A stretch of 37,939 nt of DNA from Clostridium caldaquaticum (GCF_023806125.1 NZ_JAMSKT010000025.1:1-37939); one strand, 5' to 3'; positions 1-8,538 are shown, counted from the stretch's first letter. Translations and numbers: made by a program. Notes: generated by a model from the sequence alone, not told the origin.

Positions 1-89
1 CTTGCCTATATTATTGACAGAGTTTGTACAGAATATACATTTTCATAAATTTTTGTGCCTTGAGCACAGCGAAAGGAATGATAGTTAAT

Positions 90-800
90 ATGAATATATT
101 GCATAAACCTAAGGTCAGTATAATAATTACTTGCTACAATTACGGTGAATATCTTGATGCAGCTATTTACTCATGCTTAAAATCTACCTGCAAAGATATA
201 GAAATACTTGTTGTAAATGATGGATCAACTGACCCTTATACATTAAAGGTACTAAATAGAATAAGGCATCCAAAAATCCATATTATTAATCAAGCCAATA
301 AAGGCTTACCCGCTGCTAGAAACGCTGGTATTAAACAGGCTTCTAGTGAGTATATTCTCCCTGTTGATGCAGATGATTTAATAAGCTCAACTTTAATAGA
401 AAAGGAACTTTCTATACTTGAAAGAAAAACTGAAATTAGTGTGGTAACACATTGGACTCGAGCCTTTGGGACAGAAAATTGGGTTTGGAGACCACAACCT
501 TTTAATATAAAAACTTTGCTTCAGGAAAATATAGTTTGTGTTACCTCTTTATTTAGAAAAAAAGCTTGGGAAGATGTATGTGGTTATAACGAACAAATGA
601 ATGAAGGTTATGAAGATTGGGATTTTTGGATATCTTTAGCTGAAAATAATTGCTTATTCTATACCATTCCCGAAGTACTTTTTTTTTACAGGCGTCATGG
701 AAAAACAATGGTTCATGATTCTGATAGAAAACGTGAATATCTTATTAATAAAATCAAAAAAAATCATAAAGACTTATATGAAAAATATGGTCTCTACTGA
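90..800 (+). CDS. Glycosyltransferase family 2 (GT-A fold)
   Basis: Predicted cytosolic enzyme that moves a sugar from a nucleotide-sugar donor to a glycan or protein acceptor; donor and acceptor are unknown. The GT-A start PKVSIIITCYNYGEYL lies at the N terminus, followed by VVNDGSTD and the metal-binding DADD motif. A GYEDWDFW motif near residue 180 is typical of the acceptor/catalytic-base region of GT2 enzymes. About 236 aa, a compact GT2 without a membrane segment. The frame stays open upstream to 24, but the GT-A fold begins just after the ATG at 90 and an AAAGGA element lies upstream at 72-77, so 90 is preferred; the ATG at 78 is too close to that element. Two further glycosyltransferases follow on the same strand, so it probably belongs to a cell- or spore-surface glycan cluster running out of the window to the left. 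Confidence 0.85.
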   Translation: MNILHKPKVSIIITCYNYGEYLDAAIYSCLKSTCKDIEILVVNDGSTDPYTLKVLNRIRHPKIHIINQANKGLPAARNAGIKQASSEYILPVDADDLISSTLIEKELSILERKTEISVVTHWTRAFGTENWVWRPQPFNIKTLLQENIVCVTSLFRKKAWEDVCGYNEQMNEGYEDWDFWISLAENNCLFYTIPEVLFFYRRHGKTMVHDSDRKREYLINKIKKNHKDLYEKYGLY

Positions 801-821
801 ATCATATAGTAAAGCTGCTTT

Positions 822-855
822 AGGTGTATTCTAAAAACTTTATAAGAATACATCT
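822..855 (+). terminator. Hairpin after the GT2 gene, probable terminator
   Basis: Eleven-base-pair stem with one G-T wobble (822-832 with 845-855) and a 12-nt loop, followed by a T-rich stretch without a pure T run. It lies 22 bases after the GT2 stop. It could be a weak terminator; the roughly 190 bases to the next gene contain nothing else clear. Confidence 0.45.
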
Positions 856-990
856 ATTTATTTTAATTTGAACCCTGCATTAGATTTTTATAAATTTTAA
901 TTTATCAATAACATTTAACTGCCCATTGTGTCAAATTTGAATAAAATGAATACTATAAAATTGTATAAATATGAAAGGAGCAAATTATTA

Positions 991-2202
991 ATGATTGAAA
1001 ATGATTTATCAGATAATTATAGAAAAAAGAAAATAACTGTTGCAACATTATCTACATTTTACCCACCAATCAGCGGAAGTCATCTACGGATTTATCACCT
1101 ATACAAAAATTTATCCAAATGGTTCGATATCGAAGTAGTGCACTATGCTGAATGCAACACAAAAATTAGAAAGACAGAGATTTATCCTGGCTTATGGGAA
1201 ATTAGTGTGCCCAAATCTTATAAACATTCTAATGCTGAAAATGATTTGTATAATAACAATTATACTTGGTTTAATTTACACTTATTAACACCTGAATATC
1301 TGCTAGAATTAGAAAAATCCTCAAAAAGTTCTGAAGTTGTTATATGCAGCCACCCATATTCTTTTCCAGCTGTAAAAGAAATTAAAACAAAAAAAATTTG
1401 GTATGATTCTCACAATTTTGAATATCAATTACAAAAATCACTAAAAAGTAATATCCATAATGATAAATTTCTTATAGATATTAAAAAAATCGAAGAAGAA
1501 TGCTGCAAAACAAGTAAACTAATTATGCCCTGCAGCTTGGAAGATAAAAATTCTATGAGTCAAGAGTATAACGTAGATACAAATAAATTTTTCGTAGTTC
1601 CTAATGGTACAGACACTGATAATACTAAATGTGTATTACCTGAAGAAAGATACAGATTTAAAGAAAAAAATAGTATGAATAAAAATCTTTCAGCATTTTT
1701 CATCGGAGCATATTGGGAACCCAATATACTGGCAGTAGAGATGATAATAAAATTAGCTCAAAAACTTCCTGATGTTATTTTTATAATTTCTGGGAATGTA
1801 TGCGATTACTTCAAAAACAAAATTATACCCTCTAATGTTAAACTAACTGGAGAAATCAGTGCTCGTCAAAAGCAATTATTATTTAGTTATACAGATATAG
1901 GACTTAACCCTATGCTGTTAGGTTCTGGAACAAATATAAAAATGCTTGAATATTTAGCTTACGGTCTACCTGTTATTACAACTCCTTTAGGTGCAAGAGG
2001 ATTAAATCTTAAAACAAATAATAATTGTATTATATGTGAAATTGATGATTTTTATAAATCTATTATAGATTTTAAAAATTATAGCCTTATAGAAAGAAAT
2101 AAACTTGCGATAAACGCTAGAAAATATGTAGAGTCTGAATTTAACTGGAGGGTAATTGCAGAAAGAACATACAATCATATAAAAGATAATAAACTTGTTT
2201 AA
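991..2202 (+). CDS. Glycosyltransferase family 4 (GT-B fold)
   Basis: Predicted retaining glycosyltransferase of about 403 aa. The N-terminal Rossmann half begins ITVATLSTFYPPISGSHLR, the usual acceptor-side start with a small-residue loop. The C-terminal half has FFIGAYWEPN, then GLNPMLLGSGTNIKMLEYLA and GLPVITTPLGARGL, the donor-binding E-x7-E-like region of GT4 enzymes. The frame is open from a GTG at 928, but an AAAGGAG ribosome binding site at 974-980 sits 10 bases before the ATG at 991, so that start is chosen. It follows a GT2 gene and precedes another GT4 gene on the same strand. Sugar and acceptor cannot be read from sequence. Composition is strongly AT-rich, as often seen in surface-polysaccharide clusters. 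Confidence 0.85.
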   Translation: MIENDLSDNYRKKKITVATLSTFYPPISGSHLRIYHLYKNLSKWFDIEVVHYAECNTKIRKTEIYPGLWEISVPKSYKHSNAENDLYNNNYTWFNLHLLTPEYLLELEKSSKSSEVVICSHPYSFPAVKEIKTKKIWYDSHNFEYQLQKSLKSNIHNDKFLIDIKKIEEECCKTSKLIMPCSLEDKNSMSQEYNVDTNKFFVVPNGTDTDNTKCVLPEERYRFKEKNSMNKNLSAFFIGAYWEPNILAVEMIIKLAQKLPDVIFIISGNVCDYFKNKIIPSNVKLTGEISARQKQLLFSYTDIGLNPMLLGSGTNIKMLEYLAYGLPVITTPLGARGLNLKTNNNCIICEIDDFYKSIIDFKNYSLIERNKLAINARKYVESEFNWRVIAERTYNHIKDNKLV

Positions 2203-2249
2203 TCTTAATTATATTTCTATAGCTATTTTTCTCAACGGGAGTGAATACA

Positions 2250-3338
2250 ATGAAAATTTTATATGTATATCCCTGGTGCGGCTTAGGCGGTGTTGAAGTT
2301 ACAGTTATTAACAAAATAAATGCTTTAAAAAATATAGGTATTCATGGGAAAGCAATATTTTTAGATAGACCATTTGAGAGCGGTAAATATATGCTGAACG
2401 ATAATGTAAAATGTAACTTAACTCCCATGGAGATATTATCTATATTAAAAAAGAAATTTGATATCATAACACTGATTGACTATCCACAATTTCTCAATGT
2501 TATAAGCAGGTTCAGCAATGAAAGCAAGGTAATATATGAAACACATTGTTCTGCAGAATATCAAGTAGAAGAATCTTATAAAGTACTAAATCATAATAAA
2601 ATATCTGCAATTTTAGTTCCCTCACAATTTAATGTAAAAAATATTTTAAAGTTATCAAAAACTGATAAAAAAATATTTGTTTTACCTAATCCAATTGATA
2701 CTAATATTTTCAAAAATATACCTTTATCTAATATACAAAATAGCTATAGCGAATATTTAAATCGCACGAATATCATCTGGGTAGGCAGATTAGACAAAGG
2801 TAAGAATGCTATGGAGCTAGTGGAAATAGGCTGTAACCTCCTTAAAAAAAATAAAAACTTGCATTTTTTCATAATTGGCGAACTATCTGTTAACATTGAA
2901 TATTTTCAATCGGTTAAAAAAAGCATCCCTCAAAATTTTAATTCCAACTTTACATTTATTCCTGGGATACCTAACGAAAAAATGCCTGAAATTTATTCAT
3001 TAGCTGCAAATACTGGTGGATGTTTAGTATCAACTTCCAAGCATGAATCCTTACCTATGATATTTATAGAAGCAATGTGCTGCAAATGTCCTGTAGTATC
3101 TACAGATGTAGGAGGAGTTAGAGAAGTTATTATTAACAACAAAACTGGTAAAATTTACAATCTTAACGATATTAATGATGGCACTACTGCAATAAGTGAA
3201 TTAATTGATAAAAATAATTATACTTTAAGAAATAAAATAATTAACAATGCTTATTACTTAGCAAAAACTAGGCATTCACTTGAATCAGTAACTGCTAGAT
3301 ACAAATCAATTTTAGATTATGTTTTAAATAATTTTTAA
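2250..3338 (+). CDS. Glycosyltransferase family 4 (GT-B fold)
   Basis: Predicted GT4 glycosyltransferase, about 362 aa. N-terminal MKILYVYPWCGLGGVEV contains the glycine-rich acceptor-side loop (GLGGVE). The second Rossmann domain begins IIWVGRLDKGKNAMELVE and carries the donor-site segment STSKHESLPMIFIEAMCC followed by PVVSTDVGGVREVI, where the two glutamates of the E-x7-E motif are E in KHES and E in IEAM. A GGGAG ribosome binding site (2237-2241) lies eight bases upstream of the ATG at 2250, which decides against the GTG at 2241 that overlaps it. It is the last of three glycosyltransferases on this strand, ending 12 bases before a long hairpin shared with the convergent spore-protein genes. 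Specificity is unknown. Confidence 0.87.
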   Translation: MKILYVYPWCGLGGVEVTVINKINALKNIGIHGKAIFLDRPFESGKYMLNDNVKCNLTPMEILSILKKKFDIITLIDYPQFLNVISRFSNESKVIYETHCSAEYQVEESYKVLNHNKISAILVPSQFNVKNILKLSKTDKKIFVLPNPIDTNIFKNIPLSNIQNSYSEYLNRTNIIWVGRLDKGKNAMELVEIGCNLLKKNKNLHFFIIGELSVNIEYFQSVKKSIPQNFNSNFTFIPGIPNEKMPEIYSLAANTGGCLVSTSKHESLPMIFIEAMCCKCPVVSTDVGGVREVIINNKTGKIYNLNDINDGTTAISELIDKNNYTLRNKIINNAYYLAKTRHSLESVTARYKSILDYVLNNF

Positions 3339-3349
3339 TTTAGTAAAAA

Positions 3350-3392
3350 TTGCAAAGGCCATATTCACTAAATATGAATATGGCCTTTGCAA
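3350..3392. terminator. Bidirectional terminator between convergent genes
   Basis: Perfect 18-base-pair stem (3350-3367 with 3375-3392) with a 7-base loop. On the - strand it is followed by a run of five T, a good intrinsic terminator for the spore-protein gene ending at 3406. It also lies just after the + strand glycosyltransferase stop, where the T tract is poorer. Confidence 0.85.
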
Positions 3393-3405
3393 TGCTAAAA
3401 TATTA

Positions 3406-4458
3406 TCAGCAATTCAATATAAATACCTTTTGATTCTGCACTAAATTAAGTTTAATGTTTAATATTATTTTACTACGCATTTTCTCAAAAGTATATGCCC
3501 CATCCAAAGTGTTCTCTAATATCTTTATTTCTTCATAGATATCTGTTTCTAATATTTCAGTGCTGTCTAGCTCTGCAAAAACCTTCTCATTTAAAAATTG
3601 AAAGTATTCATAGCTTTTTTCCCTGAAATCTATACCATTCATTTTTTTGTCAACAACTTCCAAATCTATATCTTCATACAAATTAGAAATTTTAGGCATA
3701 ACATGAAATAAAATGTTTGTCACACATTGAAAAGGAATATTGAAGATTGCTTTTTTTATGTTTCCGCTAATTGAATTTGTATTAATACACTCAGCTGTTG
3801 CATATTCTACCTCTTCCTTTATAAAGCCTTTTATGAAAAGTTTATTTGTTCCAGGAATTAATTTACATTGATTTAAAAATATATTTTTATTTATATCTTT
3901 TATTTCAAAAACTGGTTCTGGAAACTTCTCAATTGCTTCAACAAAAATTTGTACGCTTGACTCTGATAAAATGACAGGTATTTTTAGTACTGGTGGCTCT
4001 ATAGTGTAATATTTTTCATCATTTTCGCTAGGATTAAATTGGACTGCTGAGGTGCTTAATACTGTTAATTTAAAGTGAGCTATAATATGTTCTTTTTCAG
4101 GTGTTTCCTGAATTATTTTTTTCTGAGATTCACCTATATCACTTTGTATATTTTCTGCAACATCATATATAACTGTTTCTCTCAGTTTTAAGTCATGTTT
4201 ACCATTGTATATGTTATCATCAATAATAATACTGTTATCTATTTCTGCATCTTTTATTTCACTTTCCTTCACAAATACACCTTTAGATGAATATAATTTT
4301 ATATCTTCTTTTTTATACTTTTTTTGTACTGCATTATATTTCTCATATCTATTATAAAATACTAATAATAATGCTATTAGTATAATTAGCTGTTGTTCTG
4401 GTACTATACTCTGCAATGTATGTTCTAAGTTGTAATCATGTCTATGTTTTTTAGACAT
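3406..4458 (-). CDS. Membrane-anchored CsxC-like (SPOCS-type) spore-surface protein
   Basis: About 350 aa. The C-terminal 200 residues are clearly homologous to the two genes upstream (4555-5334 and 5469-6335). Shared marks are PPVLKIPVILSES near residue 150, then CKLIPGTNKLFIKGF, SISGNI, IPFQCVT and ILETDIY. These marks resemble the clostridial CsxC exosporium family and related SPOCS/DUF3794 spore proteins; I assign the family from memory of its motifs. Unlike its paralogues, it has an N-terminal hydrophobic stretch (about residues 24-36, LIILIALLLVFYN) flanked by basic residues, followed by about 110 charged, low-complexity residues. This suggests a membrane-tethered variant. It lacks the Cys-rich N-terminal segment of its neighbours. 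Start supported by a GGAG-type site a few bases upstream. Last of three tandem genes, probably expressed in the mother cell during sporulation (inference). Confidence 0.7.
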   Translation of the reverse strand: MSKKHRHDYNLEHTLQSIVPEQQLIILIALLLVFYNRYEKYNAVQKKYKKEDIKLYSSKGVFVKESEIKDAEIDNSIIIDDNIYNGKHDLKLRETVIYDVAENIQSDIGESQKKIIQETPEKEHIIAHFKLTVLSTSAVQFNPSENDEKYYTIEPPVLKIPVILSESSVQIFVEAIEKFPEPVFEIKDINKNIFLNQCKLIPGTNKLFIKGFIKEEVEYATAECINTNSISGNIKKAIFNIPFQCVTNILFHVMPKISNLYEDIDLEVVDKKMNGIDFREKSYEYFQFLNEKVFAELDSTEILETDIYEEIKILENTLDGAYTFEKMRSKIILNIKLNLVQNQKVFILNC

Positions 4459-4490
4459 ATAGTACTCTCCTTATTATATTGATTCAAATA

Positions 4491-4517
4491 GGAAACCCCT
4501 GTTGTCAAGGGGTTTCC
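4491..4517 (-). terminator. Hairpin between tandem spore-protein genes
   Basis: Ten-base-pair perfect stem (4491-4500 with 4508-4517), seven-base loop, lying 38 bases after the stop of the gene at 4555-5334. The downstream tail on the - strand is not a clean T run, so it may be a partial terminator or an mRNA-stabilising hairpin. Confidence 0.5.
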
Positions 4518-4554
4518 CAAGCGTTATTAAACTTAAAATTAGCAAAATGATATA

Positions 4555-5334
4555 TTATACTTCATCATATTTTTCTTCAACGTAGCCTTTCTCCATCTCT
4601 CTTGGATCGATTCCATCTCCTGGGCAGGGAATATATACCTGCTGTTTTTGCAGCACTTTAATTCCTACATATATTACCATTTTTTCAGTAAATCTTCTAA
4701 AACAATTTTCTGTTGTAAATGGCTGTGCACACTGTAAATTACGATTATAAATATCTGACTCTAGTATTTTAAACCATTCCAATTCACAGAAAACTGGTTC
4801 CTGAGGTTTATTGAAATGTTTCCAGGAATCTTCCCTATTATCAAGGCACAGCATATTTTCATCTAGTACATTTGATTTATCTTTAGAAGTTATTCCAAAT
4901 ATAGGCATTTTATCAAAACAAATAGCTGTACAGCATTTAAAAGGAACTCTTAGTGTGCTGTGTAATACATCTCCACTTATGCTGGTGGCATTAGCACATC
5001 CTACCGTAGAATACTGAAAATTCTTTTGAACATAACCTTCTATAAATAATTTGTTTGTATAAGGTACTAAATGACACTGAGTTATGCACACTTTTTTATC
5101 TACTGTTTTAATATCAAAGGCAGGCTGCTCAAGTTGCAGGTCTGATTCAACATCTATTTGAATTTTACAATTTGCCAATACTACTGGAACTTTTACTACA
5201 AGTGGACCAGGACGTCCACATGGTGGATAACAATGATTATCGCATTCACATAATGTTGTTGGGTTAATTACACTAGATTCACAGGTTTGTTGAGGACTAA
5301 TATTAGTTTCATTAGCTGAACAATTTCTATTCAT
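4555..5334 (-). CDS. CsxC-like (SPOCS-type) spore-surface protein
   Basis: About 259 aa, no signal peptide or membrane segment. The N-terminal 45 residues contain several cysteines (CECDNHCYPPCGRPGP), followed by the family core: GPLVVKVPVVLANCKIQIDV, a CHLVPYTNKLFIEGYVQKN segment, TSISGDV, VPFKCCTA, EPVFCELEW and ILESDIY. The same order is found in the two flanking paralogues. Cysteine-rich soluble proteins of this kind are known to crosslink into the clostridial exosporium (CsxA, CsxC); the assignment rests on motif memory, not a search. A GGGAG site lies upstream of the ATG at 5334. Middle member of a three-gene tandem array, with hairpins on both sides that suggest separately adjusted expression. 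Confidence 0.7.
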   Translation of the reverse strand: MNRNCSANETNISPQQTCESSVINPTTLCECDNHCYPPCGRPGPLVVKVPVVLANCKIQIDVESDLQLEQPAFDIKTVDKKVCITQCHLVPYTNKLFIEGYVQKNFQYSTVGCANATSISGDVLHSTLRVPFKCCTAICFDKMPIFGITSKDKSNVLDENMLCLDNREDSWKHFNKPQEPVFCELEWFKILESDIYNRNLQCAQPFTTENCFRRFTEKMVIYVGIKVLQKQQVYIPCPGDGIDPREMEKGYVEEKYDEV

Positions 5335-5371
5335 AGTTCCATCTCCCTTTATAATCTTAAGTATATAAAAT

Positions 5372-5398
5372 TTTAAGATTAACCTTGTTAATCTTAAA
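5372..5398. other. Inverted repeat upstream of the middle spore-protein gene
   Basis: Perfect 11-base-pair inverted repeat (5372-5382 with 5388-5398) with loop CCTTG, 38 bases upstream of the start at 5334. It could be a weak terminator for the preceding gene or a binding site; the A/T-only arms make the call uncertain. Confidence 0.35.
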
Positions 5399-5468
5399 GC
5401 CTTATACCTAGTAATATACTATTCTGCTTTGCAAAATTTGTTACTGATTAGATTTTTATATATTAAAA

Positions 5469-6335
5469 TTAATCATCATGAAAATTATAAGAAGAAGCTT
5501 CTTTTCCAACCATTCCCTTATCCGGATCATATTCTACTTGAATGTCAGGCTGCTTCTTTTCTTTATAATAAGCATCTCTTGAATAATCATTATCTAGCAA
5601 AGTTACATCTCCGCTTGGCTCAGGGATAAATATGTGCTGATTTTGAAGTACCTTTAATCTTATATATATAACCATTTTTTCAGTTAACTCTTGCAAAGGC
5701 TTTTCATTAGGTAAGGTATTAGGAAGAGAACATTTTTCACTTAAAATATCTGTTTCTAAGATTTTAACATACTCTAATTCGCAAAAAACAGGTTCACACA
5801 GCTTGCTGAAATGAATCCAAGACTCCTCTTTTTGGTCTTTACCAAGCATATCTTTATCCAAAACATTTATTTTTTTCTTGTAATCTCTGCCATATATAGG
5901 ATGCTTTGCAAACTTAATTTTTGTTACACATTTAAAAGGTAACTTTACTGTAGTATGCTGTATATTGCCGCTTATACTGGTTGTATTAGTACAATCTATA
6001 GCTGAAAATTGAATATTTTTTTGAACATAGCCTGATATAAATAATTTATCCGTATGAGGAATAAGTTTGCATTCAGTAAGATGAATATGTTTATCGATTG
6101 TTTTTAAATCAAGTACTGGTTCTTTAAGTTTTATTTTTGATTCCACATCCACCTGTATTTCTACATCTGCTAAAACTACTGGAATTTTAGCTACCAAAGG
6201 ACCTGTACATCCCACTTGACTATTACATTTGTTTTTACATTCATTTAAAGTTACTGAGTCTACTGCTTCGGATTCACTACTTCCTCTCTTTTGAGCAATT
6301 TCGTTATAATCATTCATTATGTTTTCCTGGGACAT
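5469..6335 (-). CDS. CsxC-like (SPOCS-type) spore-surface protein
   Basis: About 288 aa, first of three tandem paralogues. Acidic, Ser/Glu-rich N terminus, then CKNKCNSQVGCTGP and the core GPLVAKIPVVLADVEIQVDV, CKLIPHTDKLFISGYVQKN, TSISGNI, LPFKCVTK, EPVFCELEYVKILETDI. It has an extra charged tail of about 45 residues (Asp/Lys/Tyr-rich) compared with its neighbour. No signal peptide or membrane segment. An AGGAGGA ribosome binding site lies about 8 bases before the ATG at 6335. Role inferred as a structural component of the spore outer layer; transcription by a late mother-cell sigma factor is expected, but I found no convincing sigma-E or sigma-K promoter in the 6336-6490 upstream region. 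Confidence 0.7.
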   Translation of the reverse strand: MSQENIMNDYNEIAQKRGSSESEAVDSVTLNECKNKCNSQVGCTGPLVAKIPVVLADVEIQVDVESKIKLKEPVLDLKTIDKHIHLTECKLIPHTDKLFISGYVQKNIQFSAIDCTNTTSISGNIQHTTVKLPFKCVTKIKFAKHPIYGRDYKKKINVLDKDMLGKDQKEESWIHFSKLCEPVFCELEYVKILETDILSEKCSLPNTLPNEKPLQELTEKMVIYIRLKVLQNQHIFIPEPSGDVTLLDNDYSRDAYYKEKKQPDIQVEYDPDKGMVGKEASSYNFHDD

Positions 6336-6496
6336 ATACCTATCCTCCTGCTATTCTTGAAACATAAAACTTTAATATTATTACACTCATTTTAAGTTTT
6401 ATTCTTCATACATTACCATATTATTCAGAAAAACCAAAAATGCCACTGTAAAAATTTATTAAATCAGCAAATCTCTCAAATAAAAGAATTAAAACA

Positions 6497-6537
6497 AAAA
6501 ACAGTACTGGTTTTTAATATAATTCAGCACTGTTTTT
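6497..6537 (-). terminator. Intrinsic terminator after the cysteine-desulfurase-like gene
   Basis: Thirteen-base-pair stem with one G-T wobble (6497-6509 with 6525-6537), followed on the - strand by a T-rich tail. It lies 16 bases after the stop at 6554. Confidence 0.8.
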
Positions 6538-6553
6538 ATACTTTGCAAGTTAT

Positions 6554-7699
6554 TTATATAAGTTTTTTACTATATATATCTTTAATAGCCATTATTATAT
6601 TTTCAATATCCTGGAAAGTATTAAAATATCCTGGGCTTATCCTAACAGTCCCTTTATTTAAAGTCCCTATAATTCCATGAATCAACGGTGCACAGTGATA
6701 ACCTGTTCTTACTGCTATTTTAGCTTTATTAAGTAAATAACCAACTTGAGAGCTGTCTATTCCATCAATATTAATAGAAACTACTGCACTTCTATTCTCT
6801 GCAGAAGGAATTCCATATATCTTTACGTAAGAAAGTTTTTTAAGTTCTTTAAGAAGATATTCCACTAATCTCTCTTCATGCTTTTGTATGTTTTTTCTTC
6901 CAACCTTTTTAATAAATTTTACCCCTTCGCAAAGTCCAGCAATTCCAGGAGTATTAAGTGTACCGCTTTCAAACTTATCTGGGAGGAAATCAGGTTGGTT
7001 CATAAAATTAGAGTTGCTTCCAGTACCGCCATCCTTAAAGTTATCTAACTCCAATCCTTCTCTTATATATAGTCCTCCTGTACCTTGAGGACCAAAAAGT
7101 CCTTTATGTCCTGGAAAAGCTAATAAATCAATATTATCCTTTTTAACATCAATGTCAATTGTTCCTGCACTTTGAGAAGCATCCAGTATAAATATAATGC
7201 CATTCTCCTTTGATATCCTTCCTATTTCATTAATATTTTGTATTGTACCTAAAACATTTGAAGAATGATTTATTACTATTGCCTTAGTATTTTTCTTTAT
7301 TTCTTTTTTTAATCCGCTTAAATCTAAATATCCATATTCATTTACTCCTAAGAGAGTAATATCCACACCTTTTTTATTAATATAATTTAACGGGCGAAGT
7401 ACAGAATTATGTTCTATTACTGTACTTATTACATGATCTCCCCTTTTTAATGCACCTTTTATTGCTATATTTAAAGCTTCCGTTGCATTACTAGTAAAAA
7501 CTAAATTTAAAACATTAGATATATTAAAAAGCTTGCTTAATTCCTGCCTGGCTTCCATTATTTTAGCTGAAGCCTGTATTGCCATATCGTGTGAACTTCT
7601 TCCTGGATTGGCAGCATAATTTTCCATACACCTTATAACCTCTTTATAAACTTCTGTTGGTTTTGGAAATGTAGTTGCTGCATTGTCTAAATATATCAT
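6554..7699 (-). CDS. Cysteine desulfurase family protein (aminotransferase class V)
   Basis: PLP-dependent enzyme of 381 aa that probably removes sulfur (or selenium) from cysteine as an enzyme-bound persulfide. Starts MIYLDNAATTFPKP, the class-V signature. The PLP lysine is in FPGHKGLFGPQGTGG (about residue 200), and the persulfide-forming cysteine is in RTGYHCAPLIHG near residue 340. The NPGRSSHDMA segment and length fit the smaller subfamily often annotated as aminotransferase class V (EGC family) rather than NifS/IscS. It stands alone, without an iscU- or mnmA-like neighbour, so the sulfur acceptor is unknown. The start has a GGGGG-type ribosome binding site just upstream. Its own terminator follows and the zapA terminator precedes it, so it is probably monocistronic. 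Confidence 0.85.
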   Translation of the reverse strand: MIYLDNAATTFPKPTEVYKEVIRCMENYAANPGRSSHDMAIQASAKIMEARQELSKLFNISNVLNLVFTSNATEALNIAIKGALKRGDHVISTVIEHNSVLRPLNYINKKGVDITLLGVNEYGYLDLSGLKKEIKKNTKAIVINHSSNVLGTIQNINEIGRISKENGIIFILDASQSAGTIDIDVKKDNIDLLAFPGHKGLFGPQGTGGLYIREGLELDNFKDGGTGSNSNFMNQPDFLPDKFESGTLNTPGIAGLCEGVKFIKKVGRKNIQKHEERLVEYLLKELKKLSYVKIYGIPSAENRSAVVSINIDGIDSSQVGYLLNKAKIAVRTGYHCAPLIHGIIGTLNKGTVRISPGYFNTFQDIENIIMAIKDIYSKKLI

Positions 7700-7784
7700 A
7701 AAATCCCCCTAATATACTTTTAATGTGGCTACTACAAATATATTAGTTGGACAATCTATCATATACATAATATACATTAAAAAT

Positions 7785-7822
7785 ATAGGATATGTTAAAA
7801 ACTAACTTTTAACATATCCTAT
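7785..7822 (-). terminator. Intrinsic terminator after zapA
   Basis: Sixteen-base-pair perfect stem (7785-7800 with 7807-7822), six-base loop, and a run of five T downstream on the - strand, just after the zapA stop at 7829. Confidence 0.85.
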
Positions 7823-7828
7823 TATATA

Positions 7829-8422
7829 TTATTCTGAAGCAATTAATGGATTTCTCATCTTTTTTTCTTTTGCAAGGTCAATTCCTTTTTCTATAAGCTT
7901 ATGCTGAAGATCCATAGTCTTATACTTATAGGACTGAAGCTCAAATTTGAGTTCTTTATTTTCATTTTTCAATAAGTTTCTTTCCTTAAGATATTTTTTA
8001 GCACTTTCCTCTACTATTTTCATTTCAGCCTTAGTCTTTTTTAATTCTTCTTCTTTTTCGCTTATATACTGCTTACTTGTTATATTTTTTAGCTTTTGTT
8101 GAAGTTCAAAGTTATAATCCTCTAAATATTTTAACTGTTTCCTCAAAGATTCAATCTCTTCTTTTAAGCTTTTTTCTGTATCAAGAAGTTTGTCTATTTT
8201 AACTTGAAGCTCCTCATAAGCTAAATCACATTTGAACATATCATCAGCTGCATTTAATGCAGTAAGTATTGCAGCCGCTGCAACACTCAGTTTAGGATTG
8301 GAATCCATTATAGTTTTAAGTCTTTTATCTACATATCTGGCAACCTTATGTAAATATTCTTCGTTTTCTTCCCCTCTTAAATTGTACTCAACTCCATTTA
8401 TTGTAACTGTTATCACATTCAT
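7829..8422 (-). CDS. zapA: Cell division protein ZapA with long coiled-coil tail
   Basis: FtsZ-binding protein that bundles protofilaments at midcell. The N-terminal 90 residues match ZapA: NVITVTINGVEYNLRGEENE, then VARYVDKRLKTIM and the AAAAILTALNAADD helix. The rest, about residues 75-185, is a continuous charged heptad-type coiled coil (Glu/Lys/Leu-rich), which makes it 197 aa against roughly 85-130 for many family members. Start supported by an AGAGGGTG site upstream. Placed directly downstream of pheT, a common clostridial order, but separated from it by a terminator. Confidence 0.85.
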   Translation of the reverse strand: MNVITVTINGVEYNLRGEENEEYLHKVARYVDKRLKTIMDSNPKLSVAAAAILTALNAADDMFKCDLAYEELQVKIDKLLDTEKSLKEEIESLRKQLKYLEDYNFELQQKLKNITSKQYISEKEEELKKTKAEMKIVEESAKKYLKERNLLKNENKELKFELQSYKYKTMDLQHKLIEKGIDLAKEKKMRNPLIASE

Positions 8423-8538
8423 GGGCTCACCCTCTTAAGTTTCTTCATTTAGTTTATTTATATTTTAACATATATTTGTAAACTAGAAAACATGAATTTA
8501 ATTTATTGCATAAAAATATCAACAAAACTATTTTCGCT

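Noticed and set aside
24-89. Extended N terminus of the GT2 gene from 24
   Set aside because: No ribosome binding site there, and the extra residues do not fit the GT-A start; the ATG at 90 is better placed.
5429-5629. 66-residue open frame on the + strand over the first spore-protein gene
   Set aside because: Overlaps the real - strand gene and has no ribosome binding site or family match.
6336-6490. Sigma-E or sigma-K promoter before the spore-protein array
   Set aside because: No CATA-type -10 with a suitable -35 could be found by eye, so none is claimed.
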